A stretch of 64,000 bases of DNA. Source: Nocardioides aquaticus (lineage in GTDB: Bacteria; Actinomycetota; Actinomycetes; Propionibacteriales; Nocardioidaceae). Position 1 is the stretch's first letter, and each line of letters begins with the position of its first letter. A model generated the notes under the pieces. It saw nothing but the letters and a program-made list of their open reading frames with translations. It made no database searches and was not told the DNA's origin. The stretch spans positions 2,852,001-2,916,000 of the forward strand of contig NZ_CP075371.1 in NCBI RefSeq assembly GCF_018459925.1, given 5' to 3'. Below, piece by piece: positions 53,321 to 62,748 of this stretch. Made by a program: the position numbers and the translations under genes.

Positions 53321-55435
53321 ATGCCCTTGAGCGAATCGCTGGCGAGTGAGGTGATGGAATCCCAAGTCCATCACCTCGATGACGGTCACGTCGTTGACTT
53401 CCTCAGGAACATTCCGGTTAGGGACACCCCCAAGGAACAGGTCCGGCAACGGATCATGCGCGTGCTGTTCCACGAGTACCAAATCACCCCAGAGGACATG
53501 GAGGCCGACTTCCCGATCAGAGCCAACGTGAATGGCAAGGCCCGGACGAAAAAGGTCGACATCGCGATCTTCGCGCCCGGCCAAGAACACACCGCGGAGA
53601 ACTTGCGTCGGGTCGTGACATGCAAACCCGAACCCAAACGCGCCAAAAATGTCGTCAAGCTCCGCACCCTTGATGAAGCCCGATCTGAGATGGACGAGCT
53701 CCAGGCCCTACTCGGTGCCGAAGATCAACCCGAGCGCAACTACGGGATGTGGACCGACAACGTCGACTTCTTCTTCTTGCAGAAGGTCAGCACCCGGTTC
53801 GGCGCCGACTATCTTGTGCGCCACGACTGGCCGCTGGCCGACGGCACAATCGGCAGCGGCCAAGCGGCCTCGAACACACAGCTGCGCCGCGCCGAGCCGG
53901 AGATGCTCAAGATCACCTTCCGGCGGTGTCACAACTACATCCACGGCAACGAGGGGCGATCCAAGGATGCCGCCTTCTGGCAGGTCCTCTACTTGCTGTT
54001 CGCCAAGATGTACGACGAGCGCGCCGCTCGCCAGGGACGGCAGCGCCGCTTTTATGTCTCCATGACGGAGCCTTATGACGACGAGGGCCGTGCTGCTATA
54101 CGTGAGCGGATCACTGATCTCTTCGAGGACGTCAAGAGGCAGTACGCCGACTCCGGCCTATTTAAGGCCAACGACGAGATTTCCCTCTCCGACCGCGCCC
54201 TCGCCTTCATTGTCAGCGAGCTTGCTCCCTACGACCTGGGCCTGACTGACATCGACGCCAAGGGGCTTGCCTACCAAGAGATCGTTGGGACGAACCTGCG
54301 TGGAGACAAGGGGCAGTACTTCACACCCCGAGGCGCGGTGAAACTGATGATCGACATCCTCGACCCGCAGGAGGACGAGACAGTCCTTGACCCGACATGC
54401 GGCACGGGCGGGTTCTTGCACGCCACCCTTACCCACCTTCACCACAGGATGCAGGCTGAAGACGAGACCCTAGGCTTGCCCGACTCGCCCGAGCAGTCCG
54501 AGCGCTACCGCGACCGGTTGCGCAAGTACGCGGACGAGCACCTCTTCGGAGCTGACTTCGACCCGGATCTGGTGCGAGCTACCGCGATGAACATCATGAC
54601 TCTGGCCGGCACCCCAGGGAACGTCTATTACATGGACTCGCTCGGATTTCCGCGTGGGCACCTCTCAGGTGTCGCGGAGGCGGGCAAGCGGATCCCTCTG
54701 GCACGGGACGGCCACCCCGGTGTCGTCGATGTCGTCCTCACGAACCCACCCTTCGGCGCCGACATCCCCATCAGCGACGAGTCCGTACTCGGCGACTTCC
54801 GGGCCGGCGTTGCCAAGTCGTGGTCGCGCGACAAGAGAACCGGTCAACTTGTCGAGAGCGCCAACGCGCCAACCTCGATGTCCCCCGAACAGCTCTTCGT
54901 CCAGCGCGCCATCGAGTGGCTCAAGCCCGGCGGGCGACTCGGCATCGTCCTGCCCAACGGCATCCTCTCCAACCCCGGCCCCAGCGATGAGGGACTTCGC
55001 CGGTTCATCCTCAAGGAGTGCTATGTGCTGGCCAGTGTTGAGCTGCCCGTGGAAACCTTCATCGTGGACGCTAACGTGAACATCCTCACCACACTGCTCT
55101 TCCTCAAGCGGAAGACCACCGACGAGAAAATCGCCGAAGAGCTCAACGGCCCCGTCTCTTACCCGATCTTCATGGCGGTTGCCGAGAAGGTCGGATTCGA
55201 CCGCCGCGGCAACGACCTCTACAAACGCCACCCGAACGGCGACATCGTGATGGAGACATACGAAGAGACCGAGTACATCACCCGCAAGGGCGTGCGCCAC
55301 ACGAAGGTGATCAAGCGCAACCGTCCGGAGATCGACAACGACCTGCCAGTCATCGCCGAAAAGTACGCGGACTTCCGGAGCGTTTATCCGATCCCCGGCA
55401 TTGACCTGCGGGCCGTCAGAAAGGCTGGGGCATGA
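53321..55435 (+). CDS. mad2: Type I-like N6-adenine DNA methyltransferase, MADS MAD2-like
   Basis: 704 residues. HsdM-type enzyme that methylates adenine in a target set by the specificity subunit. SAM motif DPTCGTGGFL at 357-366 and catalytic NPPFG at about 475-479 are intact; a helical N-terminal domain precedes them. ATG 53321 has AGGA 7 bases upstream; upstream in-frame GTGs exist. Overlaps the specificity gene (ATGA). The MADS assignment comes from the gene set and order. Confidence 0.8.
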   Translation: MPLSESLASEVMESQVHHLDDGHVVDFLRNIPVRDTPKEQVRQRIMRVLFHEYQITPEDMEADFPIRANVNGKARTKKVDIAIFAPGQEHTAENLRRVVTCKPEPKRAKNVVKLRTLDEARSEMDELQALLGAEDQPERNYGMWTDNVDFFFLQKVSTRFGADYLVRHDWPLADGTIGSGQAASNTQLRRAEPEMLKITFRRCHNYIHGNEGRSKDAAFWQVLYLLFAKMYDERAARQGRQRRFYVSMTEPYDDEGRAAIRERITDLFEDVKRQYADSGLFKANDEISLSDRALAFIVSELAPYDLGLTDIDAKGLAYQEIVGTNLRGDKGQYFTPRGAVKLMIDILDPQEDETVLDPTCGTGGFLHATLTHLHHRMQAEDETLGLPDSPEQSERYRDRLRKYADEHLFGADFDPDLVRATAMNIMTLAGTPGNVYYMDSLGFPRGHLSGVAEAGKRIPLARDGHPGVVDVVLTNPPFGADIPISDESVLGDFRAGVAKSWSRDKRTGQLVESANAPTSMSPEQLFVQRAIEWLKPGGRLGIVLPNGILSNPGPSDEGLRRFILKECYVLASVELPVETFIVDANVNILTTLLFLKRKTTDEKIAEELNGPVSYPIFMAVAEKVGFDRRGNDLYKRHPNGDIVMETYEETEYITRKGVRHTKVIKRNRPEIDNDLPVIAEKYADFRSVYPIPGIDLRAVRKAGA

Positions 55436-56856
55436 GAGTCGCCAGCCTCGATAATCCTGTACGGGTCGACTGGTTTTACGATCAACGCCTGCGGCTTGAC
55501 CCAGCGCCGTACATTTCTGGTGCACTCGAGGCGCGCAAGCGGCTAGAAGCGTTCCCGAACACCGTCCGCCTTGACAGCGTTACTGCAGGCCACAACGGCG
55601 GCATCTTCAACGGGCCGATCTTTCGCCGAATCTATCTCTCCGATCCGGAACATAGTGTTCCATTCCTTGGCAGCAAGGACATGATGACCAGCGACCTCAC
55701 AGGGCTGCCGCGCCTGAGAAGATCTGACGCCGAATCTGGCAGTCTCTCCTACCTCCGACTGGCGCCCGGGATGACGCTCATCTCATGCTCGGGGTTCTAC
55801 GCGGGACGGAGATCCTACGTGCGGCCCGACATGGCCAACATCTGGTCCTCGCAGGACGTTCTCAAAGTCGATCCTGACCCAGAAAAAATCAGGTCTGGGT
55901 ACCTTTACGCGTTCCTCGAAAGCCGATTTGGTGAAGCATTCATCAAGGCTTCAGTTTACGGGTCAGCGGTGAAGCATATCGAGCCGCACCATCTCGCAGA
56001 CCTGCCCGTGCCGCGATTCGGTGGAGACCTCGAGCAGCAGATCCATGATTTGGTCGAGGAAGGCGCACACCTGCGTGCTGCATTCCAAGCTGGCCTCGAT
56101 ACCGCCACCGAGGACTTGTTTCACAGTGTCGGTCTTCCCGAGCTCATCGACCACCGCTGGCACGACACAGAGCGGGAACTTGGCTTCGCCGAGTCACGCT
56201 GGAGCTCGGTTTCGCTACGTGCCCTCAATTACTCGCCCCGTGTGCGGCGTCTGCTTGACGCGATAGGTTCTGTCGAACATACGACCCTTGGCGAGGTTTG
56301 TGAGACTGGGCAGCTCGCATCTGGCGTGCGCTTCAAAAGGATCGATGCTGACCCGGACCACGGAGCACGACTGCTTGGTCAACGACAGGGGTTTTGGGCT
56401 CGTCCGGAAGGGCGGTGGATCAGCCTGGCGGCGGCTCCGGCCGGTGTCCGCGCGGAGGACGAAACGGTCATGATCGCTTCACAAGGCACTCTCGGCGAGC
56501 GCGAGGTCTTTTGCCGCCCAATTTTCGTGACAGGATCGTGGCTCGATCACGTCTATTCGCAGCACTTTCTCCGGGTCGTTAGTGGTGATCCAACCGTGAC
56601 GGGCGCCTACCTGTTCGCTTTCCTGCGGTCGGAGATCGCGTTCCGGATCCTACGTTCAATGAGCACCGGCGGAAAGCAGCAAGACATCCACGAGAGATTG
56701 CGACGCGAGATCCCAATTCCATTGGCGTCACTTGCTGATCGTGAGCGGATCGCCGAGACGGTCCGTCAGGCATACCGCGACCGTGATCGAGCGGATCTGT
56801 TGGACGATGAGGCGCGGGACCTGCTGACGCAGGCGGTCGAGGGAGCCGACGCCTGA
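55432..56856 (+). CDS. mad5: Type I-like specificity subunit, MADS MAD5-like
   Basis: 474 residues. Two target-recognition halves (FLGSKDMMTSDLTGLPRL region and LGEVCETGQLASGVRFKRID region), each followed by long helices (e.g. LEQQIHDLVEEGAHLRAAFQ) as in HsdS. It should choose the methylation site with MAD2. No HsdR gene is nearby. Overlaps both neighbours. Confidence 0.8.
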   Translation: MRVASLDNPVRVDWFYDQRLRLDPAPYISGALEARKRLEAFPNTVRLDSVTAGHNGGIFNGPIFRRIYLSDPEHSVPFLGSKDMMTSDLTGLPRLRRSDAESGSLSYLRLAPGMTLISCSGFYAGRRSYVRPDMANIWSSQDVLKVDPDPEKIRSGYLYAFLESRFGEAFIKASVYGSAVKHIEPHHLADLPVPRFGGDLEQQIHDLVEEGAHLRAAFQAGLDTATEDLFHSVGLPELIDHRWHDTERELGFAESRWSSVSLRALNYSPRVRRLLDAIGSVEHTTLGEVCETGQLASGVRFKRIDADPDHGARLLGQRQGFWARPEGRWISLAAAPAGVRAEDETVMIASQGTLGEREVFCRPIFVTGSWLDHVYSQHFLRVVSGDPTVTGAYLFAFLRSEIAFRILRSMSTGGKQQDIHERLRREIPIPLASLADRERIAETVRQAYRDRDRADLLDDEARDLLTQAVEGADA

Positions 56857-59800
56857 TGGCGAGGATCGTTGCGGTCAGTCCGCCAGTAAACGATGCAGAG
56901 CGACGGGTAATCGCACACCTGCGCGACGAGGCACCTGCCGACTGGACGGTCCTGCACTCCCTGGAGATTCCAGACTCCCGGGGCAACCTTTTCGAGGTGG
57001 ACCTGGTGATTGTCACCGGCCACATGGTCTACGTCATCGACGTCAAGGGCACTTTCGGCCGCATCGACGTGCACGGCAGTCGATGGATGCCTGCGGGTAG
57101 GGCCGGCTTTCACACGCCACTGCCGAAACTGCGGGAGAACGCCAAGCGACTTAAGGGACTCCTGGAAACCGCGCACGCTCAACTCTCACGAGTATACGTC
57201 GATGCGGCCGTCGTTTTGCGAGCGCCGAATGCACGTCTCGTCGACCACAACACCCCGCAGCGCGACGCCGGGGCGACGGTCAACCTCCAACACCTAGTCG
57301 CGCTACTCTCCGACGTCTCCCGGGTCCCGACCGGTGCGTTCGCGGTCGACGACGACATCGAGCGTCATCACGACACGATCGTGGAGGCGGTCGAGAACAT
57401 CGCGCAGGTGCCGTCAGGACCGCTGCAGTTTGGCAATTGGCTGGTTCTCGAGACCCTCAGCGAAACACAGCACGCCCCGGGCGTCGATGTGGTCGCCGAG
57501 TACCGGGCGAAGAACGCCAACGCTGTCCAGGGCTCCGGCACGGTGCGGCTCGTCGTCCGTCGGGCCGACCTGTACGCGGAGAAGGCCGACCGCGACAAGC
57601 AGCAGAAGCAGATCGGTGTCGCCTACGAGGCACTCGGCAAATTACCGCCGCACCCCACCATCGTCGGGGTGCGTGACTTCTTCCCCGATCCCGAGGATCG
57701 CGGATTCGTCACTGTCTACGACGACATCCCGGGCCAGGCGCTTCGGCTGCACCTAGGTGAGAACGGGACCGAGCCGCTCACCAACGACCGCATGCTTCTG
57801 ATTCTGCGACAGCTCCTGCTCGGGCTTGCCCACGCCCAGAGCCGCCGTCTCGTACACCGGGCGCTTAGCCCTGCCACCGTCTTGCTGAGTCAGGACGGGC
57901 GGGCGATGCTCACCGGTTTCGACTACGCCAAGACGGCTCAACTCCGAACCCACACCGTCGCGCTCGATGCCCACGCTGCTGCTGATAACGCGTACCTCGC
58001 CCCGGAAGCGATCGCGAGCCCGAAGAGTATGACTGCGAAGGCGGACATCTACGCCCTTGGTGTGATCGGGTTCGAGATGTTCACTGGGCACCGGCCGTTC
58101 TCCTCGATCACCTCCCAGGTGCAGGTCGGCGGGGTGCTGCCGGACAAGGACCTGATCGAGGCCGATGTCCCCGCTCCGCTGCGACACTGGCTTTCCCTGC
58201 TCTGCGCCACTAAGCCGGAGGAGCGCCCGGACGCCCGGGAGGCGTTGCGTCGCTTTGACCTCGCGGTCGGTGAGGTGAGCCGACCCAGGCGCAAGGTCGC
58301 TGGCGGTGGGGGAAAGCCCCCGACGCCGCCCTCCGGTGGTGCGGTCGCGGCGGACGACGGTGAGGACCGGCGAAATGACCCGAACTACTGGCGTCGGCTG
58401 GGGCGGGACTTCCCACTGGGCAGCAAGTACCTGGTCCAGAACAAGCTCGGCAATCCCGGGGCTACGGGGGTCGCGTACCGGGTCTTCGACACGATGCGCA
58501 ACGTCGACCGAGTCATCAAACTGATCCTGCAAGACGACAACCATCCCCGCGAGCGGGCCCGGCGTGAGGCGGCCGTGCTGGAGCGGCTGCGCGGATCTAG
58601 CCATCCCAACGTGGTCACCATGCTGGACGTCGATCTGTTGCCGCCGCCGTACCCGCACCCCTACCTGGTCTTCGAGTTCGTCGCAGGCAAGGATCTCAGC
58701 GAAGTCATCAAGGCCGGCACGCTCACGGCGGCCGACGTTCTCCGGATCGGGCTCGACGTCGCCGCCGGGCTCAAGCATTTGCACGAGCTCGACGTGTGGC
58801 ACTGCGACATCAAGCCCAGCAACCTGCTGTGGACTGAGAGCGGGGTCATGATCCTTGACTTCGGGATCGCCAAGACTCCGGAGACCACCCAGGGCCACAC
58901 CTCCAACACGCCGCGTTACACCCCACCCGACCTCGATCACGTTCCCGCCAATGCCGCCGGCTATGTCGACCGCGACCTCTACGCCCTCGGCATCACGATG
59001 TACGAGGCGCTCACCGGTGCATACCCCTGGGACGGCACCAACACCCCGCCGCCCGCGCGGCCCGCCGAGGACCCGCGCGCACGGTTCACCCTGCCCGAGG
59101 ACGTCCCGACCAAGCTGGTCGAGACAATCCTCAAGGCGATCGCCGAGCAACGTGGTGAGCGGTTCGGCAGCGCCGAAGAACTCCTGACCGCGCTTCAGGC
59201 CGCGGCGCAGCCGGCTCCGGTCGTCACACCCCAGCCGGCGGCCACCCAGCCGCATCCCGGCCTCGAGCCGAAGCGTGTCAACGAATCGACTACGGGGACC
59301 AACCCGTTCGTTGCCCATCTGCAGACCCTCTACAGCCAGTCCCGACGCAGTAATCGCGGTACTCGCGGCATGGATGCGGAAGAGTTCCGGGTCTACGTGC
59401 CGACCGCCCTCGACCTCGCGCTTACCAAGGCGGTGCTCGACGGGGCGCATTCACTGGTGATCGTCACCGGCAACGCAGGCGACGGGAAGACCGCGTTCCT
59501 GGAGAATCTCGCCTCCGAGGCGAGGACGCGAGGTGCAGTCTTCACCTCGGAACGGCCCAACGGCGCCGACTTCGAGCTCGACGGGCGCCGGTTCCGCACC
59601 AACTACGACGGCAGCCAGGACGAGGATGGTGTGGTCAGCGACGTCGTCCTGGAGGACTTCTTCACGCCGTTCGCCGGCCGCGACCAGGTGGGCATCCTGA
59701 CCGGTGAGACCCGATTGATCGCGGTAAACGAGGGCCGCCTCATCGACTTCCTTAGCCATCGCCCCGACAAGTTCGGCGCTCTCGCCACCCAGGTCGACGC

Positions 59801-61118
59801 CGGCCTGTGCGGCGAGGCCGAGCCCGATGTCGTCGCCGTGGTGAACCTCAACCTCCGCGATGTCACCGTCCGGCCCGCCGACACCGCCAACGGAGAAGGA
59901 TCCGACGACTCCATCCTCGAGCGCATGCTCGACTCGATGACCCGGCCCGAGTTCTGGACCGGCTGTAACGGATGCGAGCTCTTTGACTCCTGTTACGCAC
60001 GGCGCAACTCCGCCGCCGCGGCGCAGCCGGTGCTTGGCGACCAAATTAAGGAGCGGCTGCGCCGGGTCTACGAGGTGGCCCAGTTGCGCGGCCGGCTCCA
60101 CATCACCCTGCGTGACCTGCGCTCCGCCCTCGCCTACACACTCACCTCGGGGCGGGACTGCGGCGAGATCCATGAGCTCTACGTCGCCGGCGATCGTGAC
60201 GAGATCCTCGCCGGCCATTACTTCAACGCCTACCGCGGTGGCGACCCCGCCCTGGAGCGTGACCGTTTGCTGGTCCAGCTTCGGCAGGTCGACGTCGCCC
60301 GACTGCCGCAACCGGTGCTTGACCGCCGGCTAGCCAGTGAAGGGCTGCTCGACCAGCTGCTCATCACTACTAACGGGCCGGCGCCCGAGCGGGAGCTGCT
60401 GGACCTTCTTTACGCGGCGGCCTCGGCTCCTGACGCCGCGCCGGGCGCGATGCTTCCGTTCGTGTCGACCGCACGCCGGCTGTCCTACTTCGAGATGCGA
60501 GACCCGTCAGACGCGCTGCGGATGCTGCCCTACGCCTCGGTCCAGGCTTTCCTCGACCAGCTCGACGGCCCGGGGCCGGTGCGCACCGGGCAGTTCCTCG
60601 CCGCGCTGAACCGCAGCGAAGGCGTGGTTTCCTCGGCAGCCACCGGCGACGGACTCGTGACCCAGGTCCGCGACGTCAACCGCGGCACGGTCCGCAGTCT
60701 GCGCCGCTTCCTAGGCGCAGGGTTCCGGTCCGGAAGGGTCGGCACCAACTCGCACCCGTACTTGGAGACCAGGGCAACCGCGCTCCGACTTTCCTACACC
60801 GATCCCGACCGCCCCGGCGCCCCCACGGCGGAGCTGCGGATCGGACTCGACCTGTACGAACTCATCGAGCGGTTTCGCCGTGGCTACCAGGCATCGGTCG
60901 ATGACGACCAGGGCTACGCGCTGGCTTTGACCGTCTTCAAGAACCAGCTCGCCGCTGTCCCTTACCAGGAGGTGCTCCTCACCGTCGACGGCTCGGCGAT
61001 GCATACCGTGCGTCGCACCGAGGACGGCGTACTCCACCTGACCGCTCACACCGGCCGGGCCGAGACCGAAGAAGACATACACGACATCGTTGCGACCGAG
61101 GAGACCGAATGGCGCTAG
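56856..61118 (+). CDS. mad6: Giant NERD-pseudokinase-kinase-ATPase protein, MADS MAD6-like
   Basis: 1420 residues. NERD nuclease-like domain at about 10-120 (LFEVDLVIVTG, YVIDVKG). A first kinase-like domain (about 190-470) has HRALSPATV at 334 and GFDYAK at about 355 instead of HRD and DFG, so it is probably inactive. A second kinase (about 530-790) is intact: Lys 555 (VIKLIL), HCDIKPSN at 649, DFG at 668. An ATPase domain follows with Walker A GNAGDGKT at 872 and Cys at 1037, 1040, 1046. PglW of BREX is a looser relative. Confidence 0.78.
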   Translation: MARIVAVSPPVNDAERRVIAHLRDEAPADWTVLHSLEIPDSRGNLFEVDLVIVTGHMVYVIDVKGTFGRIDVHGSRWMPAGRAGFHTPLPKLRENAKRLKGLLETAHAQLSRVYVDAAVVLRAPNARLVDHNTPQRDAGATVNLQHLVALLSDVSRVPTGAFAVDDDIERHHDTIVEAVENIAQVPSGPLQFGNWLVLETLSETQHAPGVDVVAEYRAKNANAVQGSGTVRLVVRRADLYAEKADRDKQQKQIGVAYEALGKLPPHPTIVGVRDFFPDPEDRGFVTVYDDIPGQALRLHLGENGTEPLTNDRMLLILRQLLLGLAHAQSRRLVHRALSPATVLLSQDGRAMLTGFDYAKTAQLRTHTVALDAHAAADNAYLAPEAIASPKSMTAKADIYALGVIGFEMFTGHRPFSSITSQVQVGGVLPDKDLIEADVPAPLRHWLSLLCATKPEERPDAREALRRFDLAVGEVSRPRRKVAGGGGKPPTPPSGGAVAADDGEDRRNDPNYWRRLGRDFPLGSKYLVQNKLGNPGATGVAYRVFDTMRNVDRVIKLILQDDNHPRERARREAAVLERLRGSSHPNVVTMLDVDLLPPPYPHPYLVFEFVAGKDLSEVIKAGTLTAADVLRIGLDVAAGLKHLHELDVWHCDIKPSNLLWTESGVMILDFGIAKTPETTQGHTSNTPRYTPPDLDHVPANAAGYVDRDLYALGITMYEALTGAYPWDGTNTPPPARPAEDPRARFTLPEDVPTKLVETILKAIAEQRGERFGSAEELLTALQAAAQPAPVVTPQPAATQPHPGLEPKRVNESTTGTNPFVAHLQTLYSQSRRSNRGTRGMDAEEFRVYVPTALDLALTKAVLDGAHSLVIVTGNAGDGKTAFLENLASEARTRGAVFTSERPNGADFELDGRRFRTNYDGSQDEDGVVSDVVLEDFFTPFAGRDQVGILTGETRLIAVNEGRLIDFLSHRPDKFGALATQVDAGLCGEAEPDVVAVVNLNLRDVTVRPADTANGEGSDDSILERMLDSMTRPEFWTGCNGCELFDSCYARRNSAAAAQPVLGDQIKERLRRVYEVAQLRGRLHITLRDLRSALAYTLTSGRDCGEIHELYVAGDRDEILAGHYFNAYRGGDPALERDRLLVQLRQVDVARLPQPVLDRRLASEGLLDQLLITTNGPAPERELLDLLYAAASAPDAAPGAMLPFVSTARRLSYFEMRDPSDALRMLPYASVQAFLDQLDGPGPVRTGQFLAALNRSEGVVSSAATGDGLVTQVRDVNRGTVRSLRRFLGAGFRSGRVGTNSHPYLETRATALRLSYTDPDRPGAPTAELRIGLDLYELIERFRRGYQASVDDDQGYALALTVFKNQLAAVPYQEVLLTVDGSAMHTVRRTEDGVLHLTAHTGRAETEEDIHDIVATEETEWR

Positions 61119-62748
61119 ACAGCAAGGACCGCGCCTTCCGCTGTGACGCGATCAGCCGCATCGACTACAAGACCCTCACCATGGATCGCGTACTGACCGC
61201 GTTTCTCGGCCGACTCTGGCACCATGGCGTGCCCAGCCGAATGGCGCGAGCGAACGAGCTCACCGTTGACGACTACGTCTACCTCCTCACCGACGAGGCG
61301 TACCAAGACAAATTCGACGGGTTCAACAACAATGAGGACATCTCTCGGCGCTGGGCGGCCACTCACCTGCTCGACCTCGTCAACCGTGGTCGGGTTACCG
61401 AAGGGGTCGCTGGCCCACGGCCGCTGCACGGCTTCGCCTACCGGCTGCGTAACAGCCGCCGCTCCCGACCCTACGGCGCCGACGAACAGCTGTACGAGCT
61501 TCTCGCCGTTAACGGGACAGCCGTTGAAATGCTCCGGTCGTTCTTCTTCGCCGACATCGACCCCGTCACCGGAAAGCCGGTGCCCGGTCCTGACATCGAC
61601 GTCGAATCGCAGGCGCTGCTGAGCATGGTCGCCGCCACTCGAGGCGACGCCCAGGACCGTGCCGAGACCACACCGCGAAAGGAGCAGCACCAGCCCTGCC
61701 GTCAACCGGCCGACCTGCTCGCAGAAGACGTGCTGCGCCTGCTGCTGCACCGCGAGTTCATGCCGCGGACCGTGCTGGTCGAGCACCTCAAGGTCCTGCT
61801 CTCCTTCCATATGGCCCTTTATCACTTGCGGATGTTCAAGCTCATCCCGGCGGCAGTGCGAGGCGCAGCGGTCGACCCGTCCTGCCGGTCTGGCCACCAG
61901 CCGGGGGGCAGTGTCCCTACTTGCCACACCTTCTAGTCGACGCCGTCGACTCCGAGGACAGCCCTGCGGCGGCGTACGCGGTCAAGAGCGCCGAGGTGTG
62001 GTACGGCCGGATCCCGCAGTTCGTCCGTGGCACCTTCGCCGTACTCAAGCTCACCGACTTCGCGACCGACCTCTCGCGGCACGGCAAGTTCACCATGCGT
62101 CGGGCCAAAGAGGATCTGGCGGTTACCGAGGCCGTCGCGCTTCTGGGCGAAAGGTACGCCAAGGACCGCGAGACCTTCTTCGACATGCGGGTACGCCGCA
62201 TCCTCGACGACGAGGCGGAGCCGCTCGCGCCCGAGCTGCAGACCATCGTCGACCTCGGTCTCGACCGGTTCGACACCTACCTCGAGTTGATCATGCACTA
62301 CCGCGGTACGTTCCAGCGTAAGTATCTGGTCGACTGCATGGACTCGTTGCTGATGAAGAACCGGCCCGGCCAACTGGTGGCGCAGCCTCGAGGCAAGTCG
62401 GGTCTCCGACGCTTCGTTCTGGACTCGCGGCTGCTAGAGGTGCTGCTCCAGGTGAGTCTGGTCCAGCCCGACGAGTCAGGCACGATGCGGACCAAATCGA
62501 TGCGGGTCGACGAGGTACTCGACCTGCTGCGAACTCGTTACGGCCTCTACATCGACACCCTGCCCGAGGCCGACGGCTTCCACGGCCCCGATCTACTCGA
62601 CCAAGCCGCCCTGCGCGCCAACAGTGCCGCCTTCGTCGAGCGGCTGAGAGAGATCGGGTACTACCGCGACATGTCGGATGCCTACCTAACCCAGACCGTC
62701 ACCCCGCGCTTCACCATCGGCGCCACCCGGGAGAGGAGCGGACGATGA
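61109..62748 (+). pseudogene. mad7: MAD7-like gene split by a frameshift in a G6 run
   Basis: Frame 1 (61109-61936) starts MALDSKDRAFRCDAISRIDY and stops after 275 residues; the same protein resumes in another frame to 62748 (ending VTPRFTIGATRERSGR). Adding one G to the run at 61903-61908 joins them into about 546 residues. Start overlaps mad6, end overlaps mad8 as ATGA, so both ends are under gene-like constraint. Could be a real mutation, phase variation or a sequencing error. Domain function unknown. Confidence 0.72.
61903..61908 (+). repeat. G6 homopolymer at the mad7 frame break
   Basis: The two reading frames of mad7 meet around this run; one additional G restores the frame through PGGQCPYLPHLLVD. 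Homopolymer G runs are prone to slippage and to read errors. Confidence 0.65.

Noticed and set aside
53321..56856. Ordinary type I restriction-modification
   Set aside because: No HsdR follows; the next genes are a kinase/ATPase and unknown proteins in the same coupled operon.
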